Shown: positions 1 through 10,706 of the stretch, in pieces
Numbering within the stretch: position 1 is the first letter of the stretch
Layout of the letters: every line of letters begins with the position of its first letter
Assembly: GCA_033439685.1 (NCBI GenBank)
Contig: JAUEDM010000003.1
Span: 154,001 to 218,000 of the forward strand
Direction: 5' to 3'
Source: Apodospora peruviana
Taxonomy: Eukaryota > Ascomycota > Sordariomycetes > Sordariales > Lasiosphaeriaceae
Length of the DNA: 64,000 bases
The notes under the pieces: model-generated
What the model was told of the DNA's origin: nothing
Database searches by the model: none
The model's input: only the letters and a program-made list of their open reading frames with translations
Made by a program: the position numbers and the translations under genes

Positions 1-209
1 CGACCTTGATCCTATGTATACGGACAAGAGAGGGAAGGGCACACACCTCAACCGCCTCCAGAATCGCTACGACGAAGACATCCAAGGCCGAGTTCCTCCA
101 CCCCACCACCACTCCTTTGAGGTCGGATCGAGGGAGGTCTGCTGGCCAGAATACGCGCATCAAGCCATCATGCTCTGGCATGACAGACGGTGTAGGCGTG
201 GCCACACGA

Positions 210-647
210 CTAGAAAGAGCCTCTCCGTCTTAGTTGCTCTCGAGCTGATATGCCAGACGCCGGCGATCGTGGATGCTTGAAAGGCTTTGGTTAGCTCGCA
301 ATCGCGGGGAGTCGGTCGGGGGTGCGTTCGTACCAAGTTCGCCTCCAGGGTCGCAAGACGTTCAACGGGTATGAATATGACGAGAAAAACAAGGGTAAGG
401 ACAAGGAAGCCCTTCGCAGCGCGGGACTATTGTCACGGGGGTTGACCTGTTAGCACCAAGAGCGAGAGAATGCTTGTTGTCGCGCGGTCGCGGGGTAGGA
501 CAGGACGAAGGAGCAAGGGCAACTCACGACAACTCCGTAATCCCAGGCAAAGATGGCAAGCTCATAGAGGCGGGTAACGAGGTCCCATCGAGCAGTGATG
601 TAGCCAGCTACGAAGATGCCGAGTGTGAGGATGGAAAAGGGGTGCAT
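210..647 (-). CDS. Small unknown membrane protein (92 aa, 3 exons)
   Basis: I do not recognise this protein. Exon 1 (647-528) gives 40 residues with a hydrophobic N-terminus and an aromatic stretch ending WDYGVV. A GTGAGT donor follows, and the intron has a GCTAAC branch point and a CAATAG acceptor. Exon 2 (426-334) encodes a clear membrane segment (KGFLVLTLVFLVIFIPVERL). A second intron (333-276) has donor GTACGA, branch GCTAAC and acceptor TTTCAAG. Exon 3 (275-210) adds a short basic tail ending at TAG. Both junctions are in phase 0. If the second intron is retained, the frame stays open to a TGA near 160. Two membrane segments in about 92 residues suggest a small organelle or ER membrane protein, but this is inference. 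The gene model is moderately sure and the function unknown. Confidence 0.5.
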
Positions 648-1448
648 AGAAGCGCGCGCTGCCTCCTACGAGTCGAGCATGCCGGAGGGTCGGAAGAAAA
701 ACGATTGAGCCAGATATGCGAGTCCAAGGTCAAGTAGGTTCCTTTTCCGGGTTTTCCCTTTTAGGTCGTGTTTGCGGGGTGGTTCAAGTTTGTTGAAGAA
801 TTAAGCTTTGGGAATGCGGACGTTTGAGGGCGTCGGCATCAACTTACGATTGTCGAGAGTTGAAGTTGCACAAACAATTTTCCATCACTCAGTGCTGCGG
901 TACCTAGCGGCATTTGTTGGGGGTTTGGTTGACCTCAGTGAGCTCCGAGATGATGTGACAGGGTGTTGCGCGCCTGAGATCCGCTCCCAATTATAGGCCG
1001 GTTTGATTGATGAGTGGTTCAATTACAGTTACAGCACACAGTGGACAGCCAATGGGTTAGCAGGCCATGCCCACAGTGTCCCGTCCATCCAGGACGCTCG
1101 GTTCCTCCCGTCGCGACAACACCACCTGAAAACCACAGATTGACCACAGATTGACCAAGGGTTGATCTGTGTCGTTGAGGAGAACTGCATGAACAAGTAC
1201 CTAGGTACATAAGATATTCATGTCAAAAATGACAAGAGTGGGCTTGTATAAAATGAACCAAAGGGTAAAAGTACAGCAATATCCAATTACACCAGACGCC
1301 GACCGCTCTGTCCAAGGTACCTGTATCAGAAGAGATGAGAATGGGCTGTTTTATGTGGTTTGTAAGGCTCGTTGTTTTCTTCTGTGGGAAGCCTAGTTAG
1401 AACAATAAATAGAACAGCCCATAAAGCAGCATCAACTCACTCGCATTC
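648..1448. other. Intergenic region, no gene seen
   Basis: The stretch separates the start of the small membrane gene from the stop of mdm35. The frames are short and show no protein-like composition. It must hold the promoter of the small membrane gene and the mdm35 3' UTR. An ACCTAGGT palindrome lies at 1199-1206. Confidence 0.5.
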
Positions 1449-1878
1449 TTATTTCTTATTCCCAAAGTATACCGCATCGTTCTCCTTGTTGTCTTCCCGA
1501 GCTTCTTCTAACAGTTTATCGATACCACGCTCTTTCAGAGCCACCTGGAACAACGTTAACGCTACTTCAGCACACTGGATGGGCCCACGCTTTCTTACCT
1601 TTAGGCACTTGTTATATTCCTTGAATAGATCTTGACATTCGTTGTTTTCTGCGGTACCGATGCCTCTGAGATACTCTGCTAAATCATGAGCACAACCAAG
1701 TCCTCTCGTCGCTGCCATCGGAAGGAGGGGAGAGACTGACTTTCGCTGTACCACTTGAGGAAGCAGGTATCATAACGTCTAAGTCACGTTAGCAGCTGTC
1801 TCTCGATAAAAAAAAGTATGCCTACTGAAAGACCTACTCTTTCAACTCGTTACACTGCGTTGCAAGTGACTGCGACAT
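1449..1878 (-). CDS. mdm35: Mdm35/TRIAP1-family twin CX9C protein
   Basis: Four small exons (1878-1838, 1778-1741, 1675-1599, 1544-1449) splice in phase into 83 residues beginning MSQSLATQCNELK. Two CX9C motifs are visible, CNELKERYDTC and CQDLFKEYNKC, which form the disulfide-linked coiled-coil-helix-coiled-coil-helix fold. In this family Mdm35 sits in the mitochondrial intermembrane space, imported by the Mia40 route. It chaperones Ups1/Ups2-type lipid transfer proteins that move phosphatidic acid and phosphatidylserine. The WYSEKYLRG segment between the motifs and the C-terminal EEAREDNKEND are typical of fungal members. The last intron (1598-1545) was called because splicing it joins CLK to VALKERG, restoring the family pattern and usual length; reading through inserts 18 atypical residues without a stop. 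Confidence in identity is high. Confidence 0.9.
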
Positions 1879-2457
1879 ATTGAGAGATTGTGGTTCACTG
1901 TGTGACTCTCCGACTACGCAGAAGAGGGATCCTGATTCAAGAGCACGCGTAAGGTGAGTCGGATTCTCATGGAAGGGCACTTATTTGAGGAAGTCAAGAA
2001 GTGGTGCGTTTAGTGTCCTGCGTCGGGTATAAGTTGTACAGGAGAGCCCCAAAAGCAGCCACGAAACTGATGACATCGGTATCCAGGTGCGAATTGATGT
2101 TTGGCAGCTGTCAGAGCAGGGGAAAGTCGCAGAGCGGCAGAGGGGAATCCCGTTCTTATCTTATCGGCCAAAAGGCACTAAGAAAGGTCCGTGTACTGGT
2201 ACCTGAAGCAAATGATGCACCCAATGAAGATCAGGCCGGTTCCCGCCACTAAATGGTACCAGTACGAAAATTCAGATTACACACCACTGCAGCTCCACTG
2301 GTAATCCGTATACGTACCTGCTCCCACATTCCCTGGCTGGAAGGACTCCGTCAAGAAAAAGTTCGGGAACCCATCTTTGGACGACTACTCGGCGCAGTGC
2401 AAAAGCGCAGACGGCCTCTTTTGGGCTATTCGGGCGCAACACCGCATCGCAGCCACG
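1879..2457. promoter_or_regulatory. Divergent promoter region between mdm35 and rrp6
   Basis: The two genes point away from each other across this 579-base gap, so both promoters should lie here. The frame of Rrp6 stays open for 27 codons upstream of its ATG, but no ATG lies there and the family start fits 2458. No TATA box or other site stands out. Confidence 0.5.
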
Positions 2458-5226
2458 ATGGACCCCTCGCAGGACTTCAAGTCTCTACAGGAGACTGTCC
2501 AGAAAGCTTTGGTCGCCACAACACGCACGGCGAACGGCCTCGCCAACGAGGACCTCCAGTTCCAGCGCACCGCCAATCCGACCGTCGGCAATCAGCTTGA
2601 AGAGAAGAGCGAACGTCTACTACAGCTGGCCAGCGGTTTGCTCAAGTCTGCAGGCAAGGCAACCAACCAAAGCATTCTTGCTCTCGACGACGCAGACGAT
2701 GTGGAGATCCAGTGGAAAGGCATTGTGGACGTGATTGACAGTCTTCTCGAGAAAGCAGACACTTGCCTCGACGAGTACACTGGTTTGATCAAGAGGAAGC
2801 ATGCACCTACAGGCGATTCCGTATGCAAAATTAACTCCAGTCAAGATACATTGTGCGTCTGTTTGCTAACCTCTCCCAGGGCCCGCTAATCAAGCGGCCA
2901 AAGACCACGACTGAGCGCCTCGAGTGGTCACTCAAGAGGGCAAACATTCTCAAACCTCAGAACTCGTTCGAAAAGAAAATCGACAACTTTGAGTCGGGTC
3001 CATGGAAACCATTGTTGACGAAAAAGCCCCATGCCAAGGTGCCGTTGGATGAGAGTCTGGGTACTTTCACCGAGGAGGAGTTCAACACCACACAGTACGA
3101 CCACCCAGTTTCTTTATATTCTATCCATGAGGGGCCGGGGAAACGCTCCGGGTCGGCGGCGACAGAACAATCACAGACCGCTGGGACCGAGAGAGTTGCG
3201 GCGAAGAAGAGAAAGAAGCGCAACTATTATGCTGACCGGTCTCGCAGATACAAGCACCCCTACGAACAAGAAATTCTCAATATGCAGTACCCCAAGCATG
3301 TTTACGAAAAGAGAGAGCCCGAACTTTACCTTCCTGTTGAAAAGACAACCGCTGTATGGGTGGACACGTACGAAGGCGTCCTCGAAATGTTGGAAGAGCT
3401 AAAGCAGGCGAAAGAGATCGCGCTTGATCTCGAGCATCACGATTACAGATCCTACACAGGGCTTTTGTCACTGATGCAAATCAGCACAAGAGAAAAGGAC
3501 TGGATTGTGGATACACTCGTCCCCTGGAGGCACAAGCTCGAGGTTCTCAATGAGGTCTTTGCTGACCCGAACATTACCAAGGTAAGCCGAAGAATGTTCC
3601 TTCTAATGTCTTTGCCACTCACAATCGTAGGTTCTGCACGGCGCGTTCATGGACATTATCTGGCTTCAACGAGACTTGGGTCTGTATGTTGTCGGTCTCT
3701 TCGACACTCATCATGCCAGTGCTATTCTGCAATATCCAGGGAGAAGCTTGGCGTTCTTGCTCAAGAAGTTTGTGGACTTTGATGCGGATAAGAAATACCA
3801 ACTAGCAGACTGGCGTATCAGGTAAGCTTTTTCTCTTGTAGCACTGATGAGACTGGGCTAATGAATGAGAAGACCACTTCCGGATGAGATGTTGTACTAC
3901 GCACGGTCAGATACGCATTACCTACTCTACATCTATGACATGGTGCGCAACGAGCTCATTGAGAGCTCAGACCGGAGCAAGCCAGAGAAGGATTTGATCG
4001 AGTCTGTTGTGCAAAAGTCCAAGGGTGTTTCCTTGCAACGGTACGAGCATCCCTACTATGATGCCGAAACAGGCTACGGTTCCCGTGGATGGTATAACCC
4101 GATCTCAAAAGTGGCTACACTCTACGACAGCGAGCAGTTTTCAGTATACAAGGCAGTGCACAACTGGCGGGATCAGCTGGCCCGGCGTGAAGATGAGAGT
4201 CCATTCTTCTTCATGACGCAACAGGTTCTGGCCGATATTGCACGGGTGCTCCCTTTTGATAAGAAGGCTCTTTGGAGTTTACTTGACAGCAACGCGAGGG
4301 GCCTCAAGGTGTACCTTGACGAGCTGTTTGATGTTATCCAAGCAGCCAAGGCAAAGGGTATGAACGGCCCAACAATGATGGAAGCCCTTCGTTCATCCTA
4401 CGGAACAGGACCGAACGGTGCTTCTAAGGAGCAAACGTCCAAATCAGTGTCCGAATCCATTCCTGATATCAAGGAACTGAAGAGCCAGTGCTCTCAACTT
4501 TGGGGGGATGTCCCTATGAGCTCGGTTTGGGAAGATTCTACGAAGACTGATAAATACAGTGAGAAGATACTTGTCGTTCTTCCTTACCAGTTCCCGCAAG
4601 ATGTGCAAGACACCGAGCCCGTATTGCAGGAAGCACCAAAGCCCGCGACTCCCAGCAACGAAAAGGCCGAGCTAGAACGCGCGGGCTTTGGAAATCAAGA
4701 GTTTACCTTGCAGGCTGGACGCAAACGCAAGCTTGAGAAGGCCAACCAACAAGCGGAGCCAGAGGCCGAGGCCGGGTCTCACGATTCGGATTCCGACTTG
4801 GAGATGCCCGTGGCTCCGTCAGCGGAGGAGGCTACCACCGAGAATCAGGAAGACTCAAGCGATGTCGAAGCTGGGCAACAGGAAAAGGTAAGAGTCAGCG
4901 ATCTAGAGATAAATGCCCAAAAAAAGGCGGCAAAGGAAAGGCGCAAGGCACACAAGGCGGCGAAGAAGGCAGCGAAGGCAGCCGCCCGCCAAGAGCAACA
5001 GGAGCAGCAACAATCTGTCGGTGCGAGGGAGGATGAGGAGGATCAGCCGTTTGACTACAGCAAGGCCAGCTCAGTCTTACATGTCTCGAAACAGGATAAC
5101 CGCAGTGGCAGGAGCGGCAATAAGGCTTTTGATCCGTATGGGAAGAAGTCAGGAGATGCGCCGAAGGCTGGGAGGAAGACAAACCACGTCAAGTCAGGCG
5201 GTAGGTCGGCGACGTTCAAAAAGTGA
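2458..5226 (+). CDS. rrp6: Nuclear exosome 3'-5' exoribonuclease Rrp6 (EXOSC10)
   Basis: Exons 2458-2820, 2880-3581, 3631-3821 and 3873-5226 join in phase into 869 residues. Residues 1-120 match the N-terminal PMC2NT region that binds the cofactor Rrp47. The DEDDy exonuclease core follows: motif I LDLEHHDYRS (Asp304, Glu306), motif II HGAFMDIIWLQRD (Asp363) and motif III YYARSDTHY (Tyr428, Asp432), so all catalytic residues are present. An HRDC domain lies at about 505-585 (YKAVHNWRDQLARRED onward). The tail is charged and rich in Lys, Ala, Glu and Gln, with KKAAKAAARQ-type stretches, and is likely disordered and nuclear. The enzyme trims rRNA, snoRNA and aberrant nuclear RNAs with the exosome. 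The start was chosen as the first ATG opening the conserved MDPSQDFKSLQ sequence. Confidence 0.95.
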
Positions 5227-8200
5227 GCCAGTGGTCGCGTTTGTTGCTGGAGTATCACACATATGTCCGCATGGATACACGATTTATGGATGTCTTTAAG
5301 GATGCCCTGTGAATGGGACACCCGAAGTTAGGTGTCGTCTGGGTTGACGGCGAGGTGTAGGACAGTCACATCTCCTGGAGCAGAGGTGCTTCAGTGACCG
5401 ATCTGATAACCAGAGCAGCGCTCCCAAGTCTTTATGCAGACTCTCTACTACTGTCCGTTAGTGTAGCGTATGGAGCAGGATACCTCAGTGACGATTGCCT
5501 GAAGTGGACAAGAAGTAAAGATACGTACTATCTAGTAATTCCTATCCTTCGTATGAACTGTCTTGATATACCTATGCTGGTGTTGCCTTTCCCCTTTTTC
5601 TATGTGCTACCTACCAACTCGCCCGGAAAGGGACAGAGGCATGCACACTTATAATCATATATTCTCATATGTATCTGTCTGCATCGGGCAGTAAGGGAGG
5701 TAGAGACGTACTTTACCCTACCCTATCTACTTCATTGGTTCTGAGAGAAAAGAAGGAAAGAAAGGACTGGCAGGTCGGTGTGTCTGTCTCCTATACCTAT
5801 ACATAACGTGTATATGATATAGATAGCGTAGTTTGCCCTGACACAAAGCGAAGTCTAAGAAATGTTGCAATGGTGTTGCTCGGGGTAGAAATCTGCCATC
5901 TTTGCTAAATATATCGATAATTTTTTATTCAACATGCTATCGTACAACTACTCTATCTCACCAACAGTTGAAATATGTCAGCATTAGGAGGCTAATCCTT
6001 ATTGAAAATAGCTCCTTCTGGTATGGTAGATCGCGACGTAGCTAGCTATTCTGCGTTATGGGAAGTTTACCTCGGGTTTATTGGATGGACCGCAGCTTCG
6101 AAGCAACGGGCCAGCTGGATATGACGTGCAATGAGAACACAAGAGAGCCAGCCAGCTACGAAGGTATACAATCGGTGATGTGCGGTTTCTCTCCGATGAG
6201 AGGGTTCTAGAAATACCACAGTATATTTGTCAACTGTGGCGGATGTTTATGTGGTGGAAAACCTGCTTCCCCGGGGGCACAATGGTGCTCCCATCGTGGT
6301 AGCGGTGCCCTTCTTGGGTGATATTGGTGGTACGTTAAGGATCTGTGTGAACACTAACTATGTGATCGTACCTTGGCATGGATGTATCTCAAGGGTAGGG
6401 GACAAGTTGCACCCGTCGTGGTGCAATATGGGTGTGTCTTGTTCGTAAGTACAGGAGACACAGCACACCGGCCTGCAAGTGCCTTCTTTGTTTTATCTCA
6501 AGAGGTAATAATAATGTAAGTGGTATAGATAGAGTGCCGTTCTACCTCCCTTACCCACCCGTTTGATACCTCCATATAAGAACGTAATAAGCATTATATA
6601 TGTACATGCCTCCGTCTCTTTCCCGTGTAAACACCTATTCGGGCGGGCGGGTATGTAGCACGTATATAACCACAATTCGGGCGAATATCGGCGGTATGAA
6701 GTAACTGAACGACAGCAGTTGAAGGAAAAAAAGTCTCGGTATATGTTTGGCAAGATGCATGTTTCTCCAAGCAACGCATCATCGCTGAATTTCTTGAGAC
6801 TTCTCTGTGCCCTGGCGCACTACACTCCGTACACCATGTGACCATGTCCACAGCAGAACTGCTGGGCCGTTGTTGTTAAAAAAAGACCGACCGGTTGTGC
6901 AGCATCTTGTTTGTTGATCAACTCGCTCGGAACAGCCCGAGATGAGGCGATATCAAGAAACTCTGCCACTCGGTAGCGTTCCGGCCCGAGAGATGGGGCG
7001 TATCGGGGGTGGCAATCTGTTCAGGTGTTCAAATACCCTTTCAGATCCGCGCATCTGGATCATAGCCAGAAAGAGTAAGGTAGGCGGTCTGAATCGTGCG
7101 TACTGTCCAGGATCGAGATGCTCTCCATCACTGCCTTCAGAGTCGTAATCTTGATGCCAGCTGTCTGATTCATATCGCTGGGTTGGTCCGTTCCCGTTTC
7201 TCGTTTCTCCGGCGCAACGCGTGTCTCGTAACAGAAGAAGGAGAAGAAGAAATTCGGCAGTTTCGGCAAGTCACTTGGATTTAAGATGAATACCACGCCG
7301 GTCTCCAAAAGAATAATAGGAATGCTGATCTCGATCGCCCGCATTCAGGGTCCGGAGATCAGCAGCGGCTCCGCGACACAGGCCGGCATGCATGGCACGC
7401 AAGGGGTTTGGGTTCTCAGAATTTTGATGCTGTGGCTGTTGCCTGACAAGCTCACTCAAGGACTCCTCACTTACTGCTACCCACCAACCTCTGGGGCGTG
7501 TGCAGGATCACCTGCCCCCGCCGATAATTCCCACACCACAGCTTTTGCTGATCCGTGTTAGTGACCACGATCTGTAGAGAAGGGAGAAGGTGATTGTGGA
7601 AGGCTTTTCTACACAAATCTCGCCATCTTTTCCTCCCACCGAATATCATGGATACGAGGTCCGTCAGCAGGTCTTTCTTTTGACACCATTGATGCCGGGC
7701 TGTTCCTCGGAAACTCCTCGCTGATGGAGCTGTTTGATTGCACACACCCCTCACTTGACGTCACCGTGGGGCGAGCGTATCGCTAACATTTTCTACTGTA
7801 TGTACACTAGTAGGATCTGCAGGCAGGGTCTTGTTGATGCAGCTCCTCCTCGTGCAGTGCTCGCTGCGCTAAGGTAGGTGAACTCCGAAGACAGCCATCG
7901 GCTGTCCTCTCTCTTTCCTTCAACGTACATTACCCACAATATATTTTCGAGCAGCTGCTATGCGACTCCAACAAGACTTGCATTAATCGAGCCATTTCAA
8001 AGAGTCCAGAAAGTTCGCTTGTTTTGGTCGCGACAGAATGTCCGGAGCAAACCAATGAGTGGTGTGGGGTTGCTCGAACTGCCTTGGCTTGAGCCAGGGA
8101 AATCCCCCATCTCCGGCCATGTCAGGTCGCTGCTTGTCTAATGCAGATGCAGCTGGACCTAGGTTTCCCAGTTTTGCGGACCTGGGCACAAATGGCGGGA

Positions 8201-9365
8201 TATTTCCCAAAAAGTTCCTTCATCTTGTGGGAAGGGTGAGATGCGACGCATACTGTACGAAGAAAATTGAGACAAAGGGCAGCCTTTCGCTATTATTCTG
8301 CGCCTCACGGCTGGGCGGTTGTCGACGAGACCCCTATCGCGAGGGATACCTAGGCGAAAAAAGGGGACCTTTCGATGCTGTCGATTTGGTGGACCGTTCC
8401 AGACCATGGGGAGGCGCGCTTTGCCAGTCGATGACAAGGCAAAAAGCTGATCCCTAACAATTTTCACCAGCCGGTGTTACCACTTCCGCTCCCACACCCC
8501 CTCCAACACCATGCAGCCGTCCCTTGCAAGCTCCCCAGGATGATGAGAAAGATGCGAGGCGGAAAGGGGGATTATTCACTGCATCCACATCGCGCGTTGC
8601 TTCAATTTTCCAGAAACAGATGGAAAATCGACAAGCACCTGATGAGGTATGGGTATGGCCTGATAGGTCGGTTGTTGTGAAGGCGTATATCCATGCTGGT
8701 GTCTAAATTAACTCTGGAAGTGGCCAGGTCCACAGTGAACTTTGTCGGGGATGAAAGGCCGGCTGAAGCCGTGAGTCTGGAAGACAAGAATGGTTCATCC
8801 TGACTTTGACATGTGTTGTTGGAGAGGATGTGATGAATCGAGAGAGATCGTAAGGTGGACAGTGGGACCGAAAAATGACAGATTGTTGGATGGATTAAAG
8901 AGTTGATGACAGTCATTCCTGCACCAGTCACCACAAAGGAACAGCGAAGACCTGATCGAACAACATCGAACGCTGCGGCCGCTGAATCGACACCAGTGGC
9001 GTCGACCGAGCGACCAAAACCGGCGTAGCTCCACAACAAAAACGGCACTTGAGTACACAATCGTCGTGAGGCTGAGGTTGGACGAATCGTACCGCCTCCA
9101 CGGCGCTGCGACAGTAGACGTTAAACGAGGAGTGCATTGAAAATACAATATATGCTGAGCATGTGCGAAAATGGCCCTATGAGCCAGAGATGAGCAATTG
9201 GTGCTAGGTAGGTAAGGTAGTTAGGGGTCCAAATACTCCGTAGGTGAGTATTCTGTTCGTACGTGTAGTATGTATACCTTTACAGTATGTAATGGGATGT
9301 TTGGGTGAACTCAGACTGTGCGCTGACCAATCAAATCGCCAGGTCCGCTGAGGACCCCGAGTTCT

Positions 9366-9383
9366 CGATCCCACCTCGATCCC
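9366..9383 (+). promoter_or_regulatory. Candidate White Collar light-response/clock element
   Basis: The sequence CGATCCCACCTCGATCCC contains two CGATCCC units 11 bases apart, about 1.1 kb upstream of the frq start codon. The White Collar complex in Neurospora binds paired GATNC and CGATN half sites in the frq promoter, and this arrangement (GATCC, 5-base spacer, CGATC) fits that consensus. A further CGATCG lies near 9598. The assignment rests on motif and position only. Confidence 0.45.
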
Positions 9384-9667
9384 TCAGCTCACGGACCATC
9401 CATGGAGATCGGGGCAAGTCCTGTCGCATCTGTGAACTGGGAAACTGGAAAACTGGGTGGGCGCCGTGTCGAGGGCCGAGACCCAGACGCCATGAAGAAA
9501 AACCCAAAGAGAGCCCTCTTTTGCCCTCCACTGCCACCAACGCACCACCTGTTCCTAATGGTCCAATAACCCTATAACCCATTCGCCGGGTTCAATCTCG
9601 ATCGCTTCGGGGTGGATTCTGCTTAGCCGCATCTTTCGCCAGTTCCTGAGTTCCATTGTTTGCTGCC

Positions 9668-9694
9668 GTCGTGCGTCGTGCGTCGTGCGTCGAC
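9668..9694 (+). repeat. Tandem GTCGTGC repeat in frq upstream region
   Basis: Three perfect 7-base GTCGTGC units are followed by a partial GTCGAC. The repeat lies in noncoding DNA about 0.8 kb before the frq start. No function is evident. Confidence 0.8.
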
Positions 9695-9875
9695 TTGTCT
9701 CGTCTCCTGGTCTTCTCCCGAAAGGAGAGACAGCCGATGCAGACGCACACGCTTCGCTATAATGGTTGATATTGACGTGGCTGCTCGCCATTTCTTACTG
9801 CACGGAACCGACTGACGATAACAGTTCTTCTCAGCTTTGCGACCGAGACCGAATTTCCAACCTCCAACAACTACC

Positions 9876-9882
9876 TGACTCA
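9876..9882 (+). promoter_or_regulatory. TGACTCA, CPC-1/Gcn4-type site upstream of frq
   Basis: A perfect palindromic TGACTCA lies about 600 bases upstream of the frq ATG. This is the core bound by the bZIP regulator Gcn4, called CPC-1 in Neurospora. A single 7-base match can occur by chance, so this is only a candidate. Confidence 0.35.
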
Positions 9883-10099
9883 ACTATTCCTCTTAAAGCC
9901 GCACCCGTATAATCCGCACTACTTGGAACAGCGACATCAACACTGAAGTCAACCTCGATAGTACTGGTCCCTTTTTGCAAGGTCAGTTTCCTTGCTCTCT
10001 TCTCGCTCTCTTTTCTTCCCCCACGACCTGGCCCCGAAAGATCTTCCTTCACCTTCAGCCTTGTCATGTGAGGTCAACTCCACGACCTGGACCGTGTAT

Positions 10100-10420
10100 A
10101 TGTTCAGAATCAAGTAATTTTGACGGCACTATTCCTTCTGTTTCCTGTCTGGCAGTCTCACATGTCTTTCACGCCAAACATACCGTGGCGGGAGTTTCCG
10201 CGACGAGGTTGTCTCGACCGTCTTGGCGCTGATCGTCAACACGCCCTTGCCACCGCTCCCACAACACATTGTGCGCAGCGATCGGATTCTCTAACACCAC
10301 ATCAGAACATTTAGATACCCGCTCTTCAGATTCACGCTCGTGCCCCTGCGAGGAAAAATAAAATTCAGCTTCCACTCGCTCCCGGCCATGCTCAACGCCT
10401 CCCGGGCTTCAGCTTCCTAG
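10100..10420 (+). promoter_or_regulatory. Short upstream ORFs in the frq leader
   Basis: Three ATG-initiated upstream ORFs lie in front of frq: 10100-10117 (5 codons before the stop), 10162-10314 (50 codons) and 10388-10420 (10 codons). In Neurospora the frq leader also has several upstream ORFs that modulate FRQ translation. If this segment is transcribed and not spliced out, scanning ribosomes would meet these ATGs first. The transcript start is not visible here. Confidence 0.5.
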
Positions 10421-10472
10421 TAGCATAAATTAAACCGAGGCCTTCGGCAAGTGCTGCTGCTTGCCGCTTGAC

Positions 10473-10706
10473 ATGTATAGATATGGCCGACAGCGAAGAG
10501 CAACCACATGGCTTGCTGCCGCCTCCAGGTCGTGGGCATTCAATGCCCCGGCGAACTTCACCAGAGAACTCGGTGACACTACAGCATCACCGACTCGCAC
10601 GGGAAGCATCCAGGAAAGCGTTTGCCCTCAAAGCAAATGCGCCTCCCGTCACCAGCTCTCCGCGACGAAACTCCTCCGGAGAGAGCCATGTCACCACCCA
10701 CAGTGA
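10473..10706 (+). promoter_or_regulatory. Upstream ORF overlapping the frq start out of frame
   Basis: An ATG at 10473, ten bases before the frq ATG at 10483, opens a 77-codon frame ending at the stop at 10704-10706, inside the frq coding region. Its context has G at -3. The overlap means a ribosome starting here cannot then start at 10483. It could resume downstream, where the in-frame Met96 codon at 10768 is available. The peptide itself shows no recognisable domain. Confidence 0.55.

Larger units (their letters stand above)
5227..10482. promoter_or_regulatory. Long frq upstream region and 5' leader
   Basis: This 5.3-kb gap holds the rrp6 3' UTR and, at its right end, the control region and leader of frq. 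No frame reads like a protein. Part of it (about 5540-6060) is AT-rich. Long upstream DNA is expected: in Neurospora, frq has a leader of more than a kilobase and distal clock and light elements. Candidate elements here are the CGATC pair at 9366-9383, CGATCG near 9598, TGACTCA at 9876-9882 and short upstream ORFs from 10100 on. Confidence 0.6.

Noticed and set aside
2178..2384. Minus-strand pair of reading blocks (2384-2318 and 2248-2178) that splice to a hydrophobic, membrane-like tail ending FRYQYTDLS
   Set aside because: The intron between them has good signals, but I found no start codon or upstream exon, and it would run back into the rrp6 coding region. It may be chance.
10468..10482. 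Five-codon upstream extension of FRQ beginning at TTG
   Set aside because: TTG is not a normal start in this group and the ATG at 10483 begins the conserved MADS sequence.
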